A stretch of 64,000 nt of DNA. Origin: Streptomyces sp. GQFP. Lineage in GTDB: Bacteria > Actinomycetota > Actinomycetes > Streptomycetales > Streptomycetaceae. The notes below the pieces were generated by a model. It saw only the letters and a list, made by a program, of their open reading frames with translations. It was not told where the DNA came from and made no database searches. Location: contig NZ_CP089312.1 of assembly GCF_021545335.1 (NCBI RefSeq), positions 3,162,001 to 3,226,000 of the forward strand, written 5' to 3'. Positions within the stretch are counted from its first letter, which is position 1. Each line of letters opens with the position of its first letter. Below are positions 45,361 to 53,700 of this stretch, in pieces. The position numbers and the translations under genes are program-made.

Positions 45361-46091
45361 TTGACCGGTGCCATCGACGTACGCGGCGCCACCTTCCGCT
45401 ACTCCCCCGACGGACCACCCGTCCTCGACGACGTCACCCTGCGGGTCCGCCCCGGCGAATTCGTGGCCGTCGTCGGCCCGAGCGGCTGCGGAAAGTCGAC
45501 CCTGCTGCGCCTCCTCCTCAGCTTCGCCGCACCCGAGACCGGCTCGGTCCACTACGACGGCCAGGATCTGGCCGCGCTCGACCTCACCGCCGTACGCCGC
45601 CAGTGCGGCGTCGTCCTCCTGCACGCGCAGCCGTTCACCGGCACGGTCCTGTCCAACATCCGCGGCGCGGAGGCGTACTCCCTGGACGAGGTGCGGGAAG
45701 CGGCCCGGATGGCCGGCCTCGCCGACGACATCGCCCAACTGCCCATGGGACTGCACACAGAGTCCTGTCGGACAACAGGAGCACGTTCTCGGCCGGACAG
45801 CGACAGCGCCTGATGATCGCGCAGGCCCTGATCCGGCGGCCGCGGATCCTCTTCCTGGACGAGGCGACCAGCGCCCTGGACAACCACACGCAGCGGATCG
45901 TGACCGAGAGCACCCGCGCGGCCCTGCGGGCGACCCGCGTGGTCATCGCCCACCGGCTGTCCACGATCATGGAGGCCGACCGGGTGATCGTCCTGTCGGA
46001 AGGCCACATCGTCCAGTCGGGGCCGCCGGACGAACTCCTCGCCGACACCACGGGGTTGTTCCACCACTTCGTACGCCGACAGGTGCGGTGA
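45361..46091 (+). pseudogene. Truncated, frameshifted NHLM/HlyB-type peptide exporter ATPase
   Basis: Only the ATPase domain remains. First frame: GAIDVRGATFRYSPDGPPVL, Walker A VGPSGCGKSTLLRLLL, LDLTAVRRQCGVVLLHAQPF, GLADDIAQLPMGLHTES. Around 45765-45775 an extra base shifts the frame, and it resumes with LSDNRSTFSAGQRQRLMIAQ, LIRRPRILFLDEATSALDN and IAHRLSTIMEADRVIVLSEG. The residues around PMGLHT resemble ATPases of NHLM-type bacteriocin exporters. The N-terminal membrane and peptidase parts are absent. Confidence 0.85.
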
Positions 46092-46238
46092 GCGTCGTCC
46101 TGCACGCCGTCCACGCCGTCCACGCCGTGCAGGGCCTCACCTCGGCGTACGCCGGCGAGCCGGCCGCCGCCGAAGTCCTCACCGTCGACAACGCCTTCGT
46201 GCTGCTCGCGTCGGTCGGCCCCGGTGGCCGAGCCGCGT

Positions 46239-47192
46239 TCAGCGGAAGAGCTGACCGCGGACCGCTCCGTCGGGGAACTCCGCGGTGTGGACGTTGGCGT
46301 AGAAGGCGGTGGGGTTCTTCTTCAGTTGCTGAACCGTCGCGGCGTCCGGCACCGGGACCGCGCCGGAGAGGGCGAAGATGTTCTCCGGGGCGGGGGTGGT
46401 GAAGAGCGGGACCTTCACATCACCGTTCTTGCCCAGGACGCCCTCGTGGATGTGGCCGGCGACCGGGGCCGCGATGTTGACCCAGGCCACGGAGTAACCG
46501 ACCATGCCCTGGCCGGGGTAGACGAAGGCCACGGCGTGGCCGTCCGGGTCACCCGCGGCGGCCGGGTCGTCGGCCGGGATCTCCTGGCCGCCGTCGGCGA
46601 GAGCGCGGAGTTTGCCGCCTCGGATGATGCTGAGCGGGTTGATCGCCTTGCCGAACGGCTTGAGTTGGCCGCGGACCGCTCCGCCGGGGAACTCCGCGCT
46701 GTGCAGGTTGACGTAGAAGCCGCTCGGGTCGGTGCGCAGCCGCTCGGCGAGGGCGGCGTCGGTGATCGCGGTCTGGCCGGCGGCGGAGTGGACACCGGCG
46801 GGCATGGCGGTGGTGAACAGACCGGCCCTGACATCGCCGTTGGCCCCTGCCTTGCCCTCATGGATGTGGCCGAGGGTGGGGGTGTCGATGCCGTTCCAGG
46901 TCAGGGCGAAGGTGATGCGGTCGCCCTTGACCTTGATCAGGGCGACGGCCTTGCCGTCCTGGTCGCCGACCGCCGGACCGTTGGGCGCGGGCACTTCCTG
47001 GGCGCCGTCGAGCTGGGCGATGAGTGACATGGCCGGGGCGCCCGCCGACACGGACGTCAGCCGGGTGGGAGCCGAGGAGGAGACCGTGGCGGCGCCACTG
47101 TGGCCGGCATGGTCGTCGGCCACGGCCGGCGCGCCGGCGGCACCGACGAGCAGAGCGCCGGCGACTACGGCCGCCATCGGGAAACCGCGCAT
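46239..47192 (-). CDS. Secreted protein with two CHRD domains
   Basis: A 317-residue exported protein. The signal peptide (MRGFPMAAVVAGALLVGAAG) ends near PAVADD. Two CHRD domains follow: residues 55-170 (LDGAQEVPAPNGPAVGDQDG, GHIHEGKAGANGDVRAGLFT, FYVNLHSAEFPGGAVRGQL) and 190-317 (GGQEIPADDP, GHIHEGVLGKNGDVKVPLFT, FYANVHTAEFPDGAVRGQLF). CHRD domains were first described in chordin. The ATG at 47192 has GGAAGGGGAAAG upstream. A TGAACC-N16-CGTGGA element lies 51 bases upstream. It is divergent from the lipoprotein gene at 47402. Confidence 0.92.
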   Translation of the reverse strand: MRGFPMAAVVAGALLVGAAGAPAVADDHAGHSGAATVSSSAPTRLTSVSAGAPAMSLIAQLDGAQEVPAPNGPAVGDQDGKAVALIKVKGDRITFALTWNGIDTPTLGHIHEGKAGANGDVRAGLFTTAMPAGVHSAAGQTAITDAALAERLRTDPSGFYVNLHSAEFPGGAVRGQLKPFGKAINPLSIIRGGKLRALADGGQEIPADDPAAAGDPDGHAVAFVYPGQGMVGYSVAWVNIAAPVAGHIHEGVLGKNGDVKVPLFTTPAPENIFALSGAVPVPDAATVQQLKKNPTAFYANVHTAEFPDGAVRGQLFR

Positions 47193-47243
47193 TTTCTTTC
47201 CCCTTCCGAGGACACGTCGAGAACGGATTCGATTCACGACCGG

Positions 47244-47271
47244 TCCACGAGCGTGAGCCCTGGAAGGTTCA
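47244..47271 (-). promoter_or_regulatory. SigL-type ECF promoter of CHRD gene
   Basis: TGAACC, 16 bases, CGTGGA on the minus strand; the -10 end is 51 bases before the ATG. Confidence 0.75.
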
Positions 47272-47306
47272 ACGGAGATCCGGAGAAGTGCGGATCGCGG
47301 CCCGAC

Positions 47307-47334
47307 TGAACCACTCCTGCCGCGCGCACGTGTG
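47307..47334 (+). promoter_or_regulatory. SigL-type ECF promoter of lipoprotein gene
   Basis: TGAACC, 16 bases, CGTGTG, ending 67 bases before the ATG at 47402. Confidence 0.75.
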
Positions 47335-47401
47335 GGAATCCGCAACGCGATTTCGCGAGTTCCCATCCGGATTCCTGACTGAACAAGGACGGTCGACAAT
47401 C

Positions 47402-47872
47402 ATGCGCGCACGAATCACTCTGGTCGCGATTCCCCTCGCCCTGCTGAGCCTGTCCGCCTGCGGCGGAGCCGACAGGGAGAAGGAGACGGGCGGCGCCTCC
47501 TCTTCGGGGAAGGGTTCCGCCAGTACGTCGGTCGAGGTGGCCGGCTCCGGCCTCGGCGACATCCTGGTCGACCAGGACGGGCGCACGCTGTACGCCTTCA
47601 CCAAGGACAAGGCGGGCGCCGGCAGCTGCGACGCCGACTGCATCGCCGTATGGCCCGCGCTGACCAGCACCGCCGCGGCCACGGCAGGGCCCGGTACGGA
47701 CAAGGCGCTGCTGGGCGAGGCCAGGAACGCCGGAGGCGCGGTCCAGGCGACGTACGGGGACTGGCCGCTGTACTACTACGTGGGCGACGCGGCTCCCGGC
47801 GACGTCAACGGGCAGGGGCTGGACGGGGAGTGGTTCGTGGTGAAGGCGGACGGCAAAATGATCAAGGAGTAA
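47402..47872 (+). CDS. Lipoprotein with secreted-repeat (PF03640-type) domain
   Basis: A 156-residue lipoprotein: signal peptide ending LLSLSAC (Cys20 lipidated), a Gly/Ser/Lys linker, and one repeat region with the family pattern ILVDQDGRTLYAFTKDKAGA, GSCDADCIAVWPAL (Cys-x3-Cys) and ATYGDWPLYYYVGD plus LDGEWFVVKADG. The same type of protein is encoded at 63279. The function of this family is not known to me; exposed Tyr/Trp and the Cys pair suggest an extracellular binding or redox role. Confidence 0.9.
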   Translation: MRARITLVAIPLALLSLSACGGADREKETGGASSSGKGSASTSVEVAGSGLGDILVDQDGRTLYAFTKDKAGAGSCDADCIAVWPALTSTAAATAGPGTDKALLGEARNAGGAVQATYGDWPLYYYVGDAAPGDVNGQGLDGEWFVVKADGKMIKE

Positions 47873-47899
47873 CGCGGTATCGAGAAATGAGAAGGGGAT

Positions 47900-47934
47900 G
47901 GGGCGGCGCGGCACCACAGGGTGCGGGCCGCCCC
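47900..47934 (+). terminator. Terminator after lipoprotein gene
   Basis: GGGGCGGC...GCCGCCCC outer stem with an inner GCACC/GGTGC pairing, 27 bases past the stop codon. Confidence 0.7.
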
Positions 47935-47945
47935 TTCGGCATACC

Positions 47946-48005
47946 GGTCCAGAAAAGGGCGGTCCTGAAAAGGGCGGTCCAGAAAAGGGCGGTCCAGAAA
48001 AGGGC
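47946..48005 (+). repeat. Four tandem copies of a 15-bp unit
   Basis: GGTCCAGAAAAGGGC occurs four times head to tail (the second copy has T for A at position 6), immediately followed by a very strong hairpin. Confidence 0.95.
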
Positions 48006-48046
48006 CGGTCCGACCGCGTGGTTTCGCTTACGCGGTCGGACCGGCC
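48003..48046. terminator. Bidirectional terminator with 17-bp perfect stem
   Basis: GGCCGGTCCGACCGCGT pairs perfectly with its complement across a 10-base loop. It lies between the convergent lipoprotein and anti-sigma genes. Confidence 0.9.
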
Positions 48047-48057
48047 TCGCCACATTC

Positions 48058-48753
48058 TCAGATGCGTGCGGTCACATATTCCTTGCCCTTGTCGTTCTCC
48101 ACCCGGATTTCGGCGATCTCGTCGACCCGCACGGCCGCCGATCCGTCGAGATTGGCGCCCTTCGCCTCGTCGGCGGTGAGCCAACTGCCGGCCACCTCGC
48201 GACTGCCGTCCTTGGTCACCACGATCAGCCGGCACAGTTCGCCGACCGGGATGCCCTTGACCGCGGCGTTGATCCGGACCCAGTCGGCGGCCGGGGTGAC
48301 CCGTACCGCCATGGTGCTGCCCGTCTCGGCGCTCGTGCCCGAGGCCACCTTGGTACCGGCCACGGGAGTCGACGTCGGTGAGGGCAGTGCATCGACCTTC
48401 TCGCCACCGGAGCTCTGCCCGATCAGTACGCCGCCGCCCAGCACCGCCGCCGCCACGACCGCCGCGACCGCCGCCATGGCGCTCCAACGTCGCCGCTCCG
48501 CGCCGTCGCGCTCGCCGCGGGCCTGTCGCAGCGTGCGCTGGAGCATCAGGTCGCCGTCCTCGGGCGGACCGTCGAGGAACGCCTCCGGCGGCACCTCGCC
48601 CAGCGCGGACTCCAACTCCCGCAGCCCGTCCAGTTCGTCGCGGCACTTCTGGCACGACGCCACATGTTCGTCGACGGCCAGCACCTCCTGCTCAACGAGC
48701 GCGCCCAGGACGTAGGCGCCGAGCAGTTCGCTGTCATGCTGCTGAATGCTCAT
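48058..48753 (-). CDS. Zinc-type anti-sigma factor (RslA-like)
   Basis: A 231-residue membrane protein. The cytoplasmic N-terminus holds the zinc-binding anti-sigma motif His30-x3-Cys34-x2-Cys37 (DEHVASCQKC). Residues 91-112 form a transmembrane helix (AAVVAAAVLGGGVLIG). The outer domain (residues 115-231) ends with repeated short strands (VKGIPVGELCRLIVVTKDG). It should sequester the ECF sigma factor encoded just upstream, and it overlaps that gene by 4 bases. A Cys/zinc site can make release redox-sensitive, as reported for mycobacterial RslA. Confidence 0.92.
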   Translation of the reverse strand: MSIQQHDSELLGAYVLGALVEQEVLAVDEHVASCQKCRDELDGLRELESALGEVPPEAFLDGPPEDGDLMLQRTLRQARGERDGAERRRWSAMAAVAAVVAAAVLGGGVLIGQSSGGEKVDALPSPTSTPVAGTKVASGTSAETGSTMAVRVTPAADWVRINAAVKGIPVGELCRLIVVTKDGSREVAGSWLTADEAKGANLDGSAAVRVDEIAEIRVENDKGKEYVTARI

Positions 48754-49319
48754 GCCGCCACCTCCTTCAGTGCGACGAGCTTCGCTGTTCTTGGTTTGTT
48801 GTCCGCATACATCTCACGCAATGCCTTCAAGGCATAGTGTGACCGGGATTTGACCGTTCCCGGCGGTATTCCCAGGGCCTTCGCCGCCTCGGCGACGCTC
48901 CGCCCCTGGAAGTAGATCTCTCTCAGCACGTCCCGGTGGTCCGGGGAGAGCCGGTCGAGCGCCTCCATGACGAGCATCGAGTCCACCACGGCGTCCGCGT
49001 GGTCCTTCTCCACCGGCGGTCTGCCCGGAGACTCGGCGACCTCGGTGGGTCGGGCGGCCTTCGCCCGGTACCGGTCGGTGATGATGTTGCGGGCCACGGT
49101 GAGCAGCCAACCGCGCACCGAGCCCTTGCCGTTCACCAGCGAATCGGGGTTCTTCCAGGCCCGGATGAGCGTCTCCTGGACCACGTCCTCCGCGGCGCCG
49201 CGGTCGCCGGTGAGCCGCTGCGCGTAGGCGAGCAGGGCTCTGCCGTGTTCCTCGTAGAGAGCCCGGATCAGTGCCTCGTCGCTCGTTCTCTGCCGAGCAC
49301 GGGACCATAAAGCCGCCAT
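48750..49319 (-). CDS. ECF sigma factor, SigL-like
   Basis: A 189-residue ECF sigma factor: region 2 (EEHGRALLAYAQRLTGDRGA, AEDVVQETLIRAWKNPDSL, GWLLTVARNIITDRYRAKAA) and region 4 (LDRLSPDHRDVLREIYFQGR, VAEAAKALGIPPGTVKSRSH). From memory, spacing and residues are close to M. tuberculosis SigL. Its own promoter has the same TGAACC-N16-CGTGTT element as seven neighbouring units, indicating autoregulation. Translationally coupled with its anti-sigma gene. Confidence 0.93.
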   Translation of the reverse strand: MAALWSRARQRTSDEALIRALYEEHGRALLAYAQRLTGDRGAAEDVVQETLIRAWKNPDSLVNGKGSVRGWLLTVARNIITDRYRAKAARPTEVAESPGRPPVEKDHADAVVDSMLVMEALDRLSPDHRDVLREIYFQGRSVAEAAKALGIPPGTVKSRSHYALKALREMYADNKPRTAKLVALKEVAA

Positions 49320-49375
49320 CCACTCACTCCGTCCTCTCCTGCTCTCCTGTTGCTCTCCTGAGCTGATGCGCTGGG

Positions 49376-49403
49376 AACACGAGCGGCGGACGGAGACGGT
49401 TCA
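49376..49403 (-). promoter_or_regulatory. SigL-type ECF promoter of sigma/anti-sigma operon
   Basis: TGAACC, 16 bases, CGTGTT, 56 bases before the sigma ATG. A second TGAACC 11 bases upstream (49409-49414) also has a CGTC at 16 bases and could be a minor overlapping promoter. Confidence 0.8.
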
Positions 49404-49561
49404 ATTCCGGTTCACCCCCAGCCCGATGTGACGCGCCTCACGTGCCGTGCGTCCGGCGGTTCGGGCCCGGTCCGGGCGGCGGAGCACCGGCCGGTTGTAC
49501 GTGGAGCGATCGCCGCCCGCGCGGCAGAACGAGCCGTGTCGGACGAGCACGACATCGGCAT

Positions 49562-49589
49562 TGAACCGTGCCGGATTCCCAGCCGTTCC
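49562..49589 (+). promoter_or_regulatory. SigL-type ECF promoter of WXG-like gene
   Basis: TGAACC, 16 bases, CGTTCC, ending 57 bases before the ATG at 49647. Confidence 0.75.
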
Positions 49590-49646
49590 TGGGACGACGC
49601 GAAGCTCGAACCGAGTGAAGTGGAACGAAGGGAGCCGGGAGGGACC

Positions 49647-49931
49647 ATGGCCGAAATCGACATGCCGGGAGACGAGGTGGCGCGCGTACGCGACCTCCTG
49701 GGACGGGTGATGGAACTCGTCGAGACCAAGGCCTCGGGCTTCAACGCCGCCGACGTCGGTCCGCCGCTGGAGCGCTCGGGCGACAACTTCGACAAGAAGT
49801 GGAACGACGGCCGGTTCCAGCTGAAACGGAACGGCAAGGTCCTCAGGGACGCCTGCGAGGCCATCGTGAAGGCCTTCGAGGACGCCGACCGGGACATGGG
49901 CCAACAGCTCAAAGAAGGCAACGGCCAGTAG
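49647..49931 (+). CDS. WXG100-like small helical protein
   Basis: A 94-residue acidic and helical protein: DEVARVRDLLGRVMELVETK, then NFDKKWNDGRFQLKRNGKVL with a central W-N-D-G turn in place of W-x-G, and a second helix AIVKAFEDADRDMGQQL. Size and helix-turn-helix shape fit the ESX/WXG100 superfamily. GGGAGGG precedes the ATG; the upstream extension of the frame is unsupported. Twenty bases before the 49952 gene, same strand. Confidence 0.8.
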   Translation: MAEIDMPGDEVARVRDLLGRVMELVETKASGFNAADVGPPLERSGDNFDKKWNDGRFQLKRNGKVLRDACEAIVKAFEDADRDMGQQLKEGNGQ

Positions 49932-49951
49932 CGGCCGGCAACGAACCGGTG

Positions 49952-50602
49952 ATGCAACCCCAAGCGGACGAAAGCGAGTTGGCCATGAGCAGTGACGCGG
50001 TGACCTTCGGGATCGCCATCCCGGACACCTGGAGCGAGTACGACCTCTCCGGCGACAGCCTCGCCCCGATGCGGGCGGAACTCCTGCGCGAGACCCCCGA
50101 CAAGGGCGGCCGGGACCGGATCAACGCGACCTTCCGCCAGCTGCGGCGCATCCTGGACGGCGCCCGGCGGCACGGTGCCGTCTACGCGGCCGGCACCACC
50201 CAGATGTTCGAGGACGGGCTGCTCATGGCCGGGGTCATGGTCTTCAGCCTGACCCCGCCGCCCGGCGAGAACTTCTCGGCGTACGCCCTCGCCCAGCAGT
50301 TCTCGGCGACCGGCAAGCAGCGGAAGAAGGGCACGACACGTACCTTCACGACGGAACAGCTGCCTGCGGTGGGCCCGGTCGGGCGCCTTGTGGGCGTGGA
50401 GGAGGGCGCGCTGACCGACGGGGTCAGCTACAAGATCCTGGTCATGCACACGGTGGTGCCCGTACCGGACGAGCGGCGGGCGCTCATCATCACCTGCTTC
50501 AGCCCGAACCTGCCGCTGGCGGACCAGCTGTACGACGTCTTCGACGCGATCACGGCCACGTTCGCCTTCGGCGAGGAGGAACCGCCGGCCATGGCGGGCT
50601 GA
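49952..50602 (+). CDS. Partner protein of WXG-like gene, unknown function
   Basis: A 216-residue cytoplasmic protein without signal or membrane segment. Opening strands read VTFGIAIPDTWSEYDLSGDS, then RINATFRQLRRILDGARRHG, MFEDGLLMAGVMVFSLTPPP and TFTTEQLPAVGPVGRLVGVE. The pattern recalls the Mog1/LpqN-type alpha-beta fold, but I cannot assign a family. ATG 49985 is an alternative start. Position suggests a chaperone or accessory protein for the small helical protein. Confidence 0.75.
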   Translation: MQPQADESELAMSSDAVTFGIAIPDTWSEYDLSGDSLAPMRAELLRETPDKGGRDRINATFRQLRRILDGARRHGAVYAAGTTQMFEDGLLMAGVMVFSLTPPPGENFSAYALAQQFSATGKQRKKGTTRTFTTEQLPAVGPVGRLVGVEEGALTDGVSYKILVMHTVVPVPDERRALIITCFSPNLPLADQLYDVFDAITATFAFGEEEPPAMAG

Positions 50603-50628
50603 CCGCCCGCGTCCGCCGTACCGCCGTC

Positions 50629-50664
50629 GAGAAGGGCCCGGGTTCAAGAACCCGGGCCCTTCTC
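50629..50664. terminator. Terminator hairpin between convergent T7SS genes
   Basis: 16-bp perfect stem GAGAAGGGCCCGGGTT with a 4-base loop, 27 bases after the 50602 stop and 41 bases from the EssC-type gene stop; it can serve both strands. Confidence 0.92.
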
Positions 50665-50704
50665 CGTGCGTCGGTTGCTGCGGGCGGGTGCCCGAAGTCC
50701 CGTT

Positions 50705-53700
50705 CTACAAGGCCGACTTGGTGTCCGGGACGCGGACCGTGACGAAGCGTCCGTCGCCCAGGTGGAGATGGGCCCGGCCCGGTTCCGTGTCCGCGCCGAT
50801 CAGACCGTACGGGACCCGCTGGCCGACGGCCTCCCCGTCGCTGATGGAGCGCGGGGCCAGCAGCGCGCCGCACCGGTTGCGCCGTACGACCGCCTGCCAG
50901 CCCGAGACACCGCTGAGCATCGCCTCGTTGTTGCCCGCCACCACCAGGCCCCAGCCGTCACCCGCGTTGCCGCGTGCGAGGGCCGCCAGATCGCCGTCGA
51001 TCTCCGAGTTGAACAGCATCTCGGCGTCGTCCACCAGGATTCCGCCCGCCTGCGAGTCGACCCGGCCGAGCGCGGCCCGGAAGTCCGCGACCGCCAGATC
51101 GGAGTCCTCGAAGACCTCGACCACCCCCGGCACCCCGGCCAGCGCGCGCATCGGTGAGTTGCGGGGCGCGATCACCACGATCTTCGTGCCGTGCGAGAGC
51201 AGCGAGCGGGCCATCGTGAGCAGCACCGTGCTCCGGCCGCTGCGCGGCGGCCCGGTCACGATGAAGGACGGGATCGCGGTCATGTCCGTACCCTTCGCGG
51301 TCAGTTCGTCGCCTCCGACGCCCACCATCGCCCACAGCGGGGAGAGTTCGGCGGGGCGCTGCCTGCGCTGCCAGGCCTCGTCGAAGGTGAGCCGGTCCGG
51401 CAGGACCTCCACCCGGAACGGGCGCCGCGTTTCCGGGACTTCGGCGTCCCGTTCACGGGTCCGCTCGGCGAGCCGGTCGAGGGCCTCCGCCTGGGCCGCG
51501 CCGCCGGGGTCTGGTTCGATCAGCGCGATCTGGGCGACGCTGATGTCCTTGACCTGGACAGCGCGGCCCGCCGGAAGATCCTCGGGTATCGAGCGTGAGC
51601 TGACTCCCACCGTCGAGTAGTCGTTGCGGTCGTTGAGGCGCAGCACCAGCTTGTCCTCGGTCGAGGAGGAGTAGCGGCCCTGGCCGAGCACCCGGTCGCC
51701 CGCCACCACCACATGGACACCGACGCCGGCGCCCTCGCGCAGCAGCAGCGTCATCTTGTCCATCACGCTGCCCTGGTCGTAGGTGTTGAAGTCACGGTCG
51801 AACGCCTCGAACCGGTCGACCAGCAGCACCAGATGGGGCGGTCGCTCCTCCTCGGGCAGGGTCCGGCGCAGCTCGGTGAGGTCCGCCACCCCGCGCTTGC
51901 CCAGCAGCCCCCGCCGACGGCCGACCTCGGCGGTGAGCCGGGTCAGCAGCCGTACCACCCGCTCGGTCTGACCTCGGTCCACCACCGCGCCGCAGTGCGG
52001 GAGTCGGGACAGTGCCCGCAGGGCTCCGTTGCCGCAGTCGAGGCCGTAGAGATGAACGTCCGCGCACGAGTGCGTCCCGGCGATGGCGGCGGCCAGTGTG
52101 CGCAGGGTCTGGGACCGGCCGCTGCGCGGTGAGCCGATGATGTGCAGATGGCCCGTTCCGTCGAGGTCGAAGGCGAGTTGGCGCTGCGCCTGTTCGGCGG
52201 GCAGGTCCACCAGGCCGTACGCGACCGGGGCCAGCCGCCCTTCCTCGGCCGCGGGCGCCGGAAGGTCCGCGAGGACCAGGGCGTCGGGCAGCGGCGGCAG
52301 CCAGGGGCGGCGGGCCTCGGGCACCGCGAGCTGTTCGGCGGCGCCGCGCACCGCCTCGACCAGCACCGACAGGTCGGTCACCGCCTGGACGGCGCGCTCC
52401 TGCCGGGCGGCGCGGGGCAGCGGTTCGCCCAGCAGTTCCCAGTGCAGTTCGGTGAGGACAGGCGCCGGACGGTCCTCCTCGGCGACCGAGGTGTCGGGGC
52501 GGCGACCGCCGATCCGGCCGGTCTGGAAGGGCAGCAGGGCCGCGTGGCCGAGCCGCGCGTAGGCCCGGCCGGGGGTACGCGGGGACAGCTGGCCGGAGTC
52601 CGGTGCGTCGATGATGTCGCGGCTCTCGGAGGTGTCGGTGGTGCGCAGCGCGATCCGCAGGTTGGTGTTGGCGCGGATGTCGCCGGTGACGGCACCCGAG
52701 GGGCGCTGGGTGGCCAGCATCAGGTGGATGCCGAGCGAGCGGCCCCGCTGGGCGATGTTGACCAGACCGGAGACGAAGTCCGGGAGCTCCCGGACCATGG
52801 ACGCGAACTCGTCGATGACGATGACGAGCCGTGGCAGGGCGCCGAGTTCGGGGCGGCGGTCGCGCTTGTCGGTGTAGTCGTCGATGTCCTTGGCGGCGGC
52901 GTCGGCGAGGATCCGCTCGCGCCGCCTGAGCTCGGCGCCCAGCGACACCAGGGCCCGCTCCACCAGATGCGTGTCGAGGTCGGTGACCATGCCGACGGTG
53001 TGCGGCAGGTCCTCGCACTCGGCGAAGGCGCTGCCGCCCTTGTAGTCGATGAGCACGAAGTTCAGCTCGTCCGGGCGGTTGGCGACGGCCAGCGAGGCCA
53101 CCAGGGTCTGCAGCAGCTCGGACTTGCCGGAGCCGGTGGTGCCCGCGATCAGCCCGTGCGGGCCGTCGGCGGCCAGATCGACGGCGAACGGCCCGTCCAC
53201 GCCCTCACCCAGGACCGCCCGGGTGGTGCGGCCCGCGATGACCCAGCCCGCGGCGACCGTGTCCGGCTTGGGGGGTTCGAGACCGAGCACGTCCAACAGC
53301 CGCGCGGAGGTGGGCAGCAGACTCTCCTCGGCGTCGTCGCCCACGTCCCGGATCGGGGCGAGGGCCCGTGCGACGCCCACCGACCAGGACCGGCCGGGGG
53401 CGTCCATCAGTACCCCGTCGACCGGGTCGGCGCCCTCCTGCTCGACCCGCAGCAGACCGCCGGCCTCGGCCACCGCGACGGCCTGGCACTCCTCGGGCAG
53501 CAGCCGTGCCTCGTCGTCCACGCAGAGCGCGTACACGCCGACGGCCGGGCCCTCGCGCAGGATCTGGATGACGCCGGGGAGCGAGCGCAGCCGCCGGGCC
53601 CCGTCCAGCACGACCAGCATGTCCGGCTCACCCACCGCGCCGCCGCGTGCGGCCCGGTCGCCCGCGGCCCGCCTCGCGGCGATCACCGCGTTCAGCTCGG

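Larger units (their letters stand above)
49320..49646. other. Divergent intergenic region with ECF promoters
   Basis: 327 bases between the sigma gene and the WXG-like gene. No ORF is credible. It contains the two SigL-type promoters listed separately. Confidence 0.7.

Noticed and set aside
47946..48005. Tandem repeat as a CRISPR array
   Set aside because: Units are 15 bp and contiguous with no spacers, and no cas genes are present.
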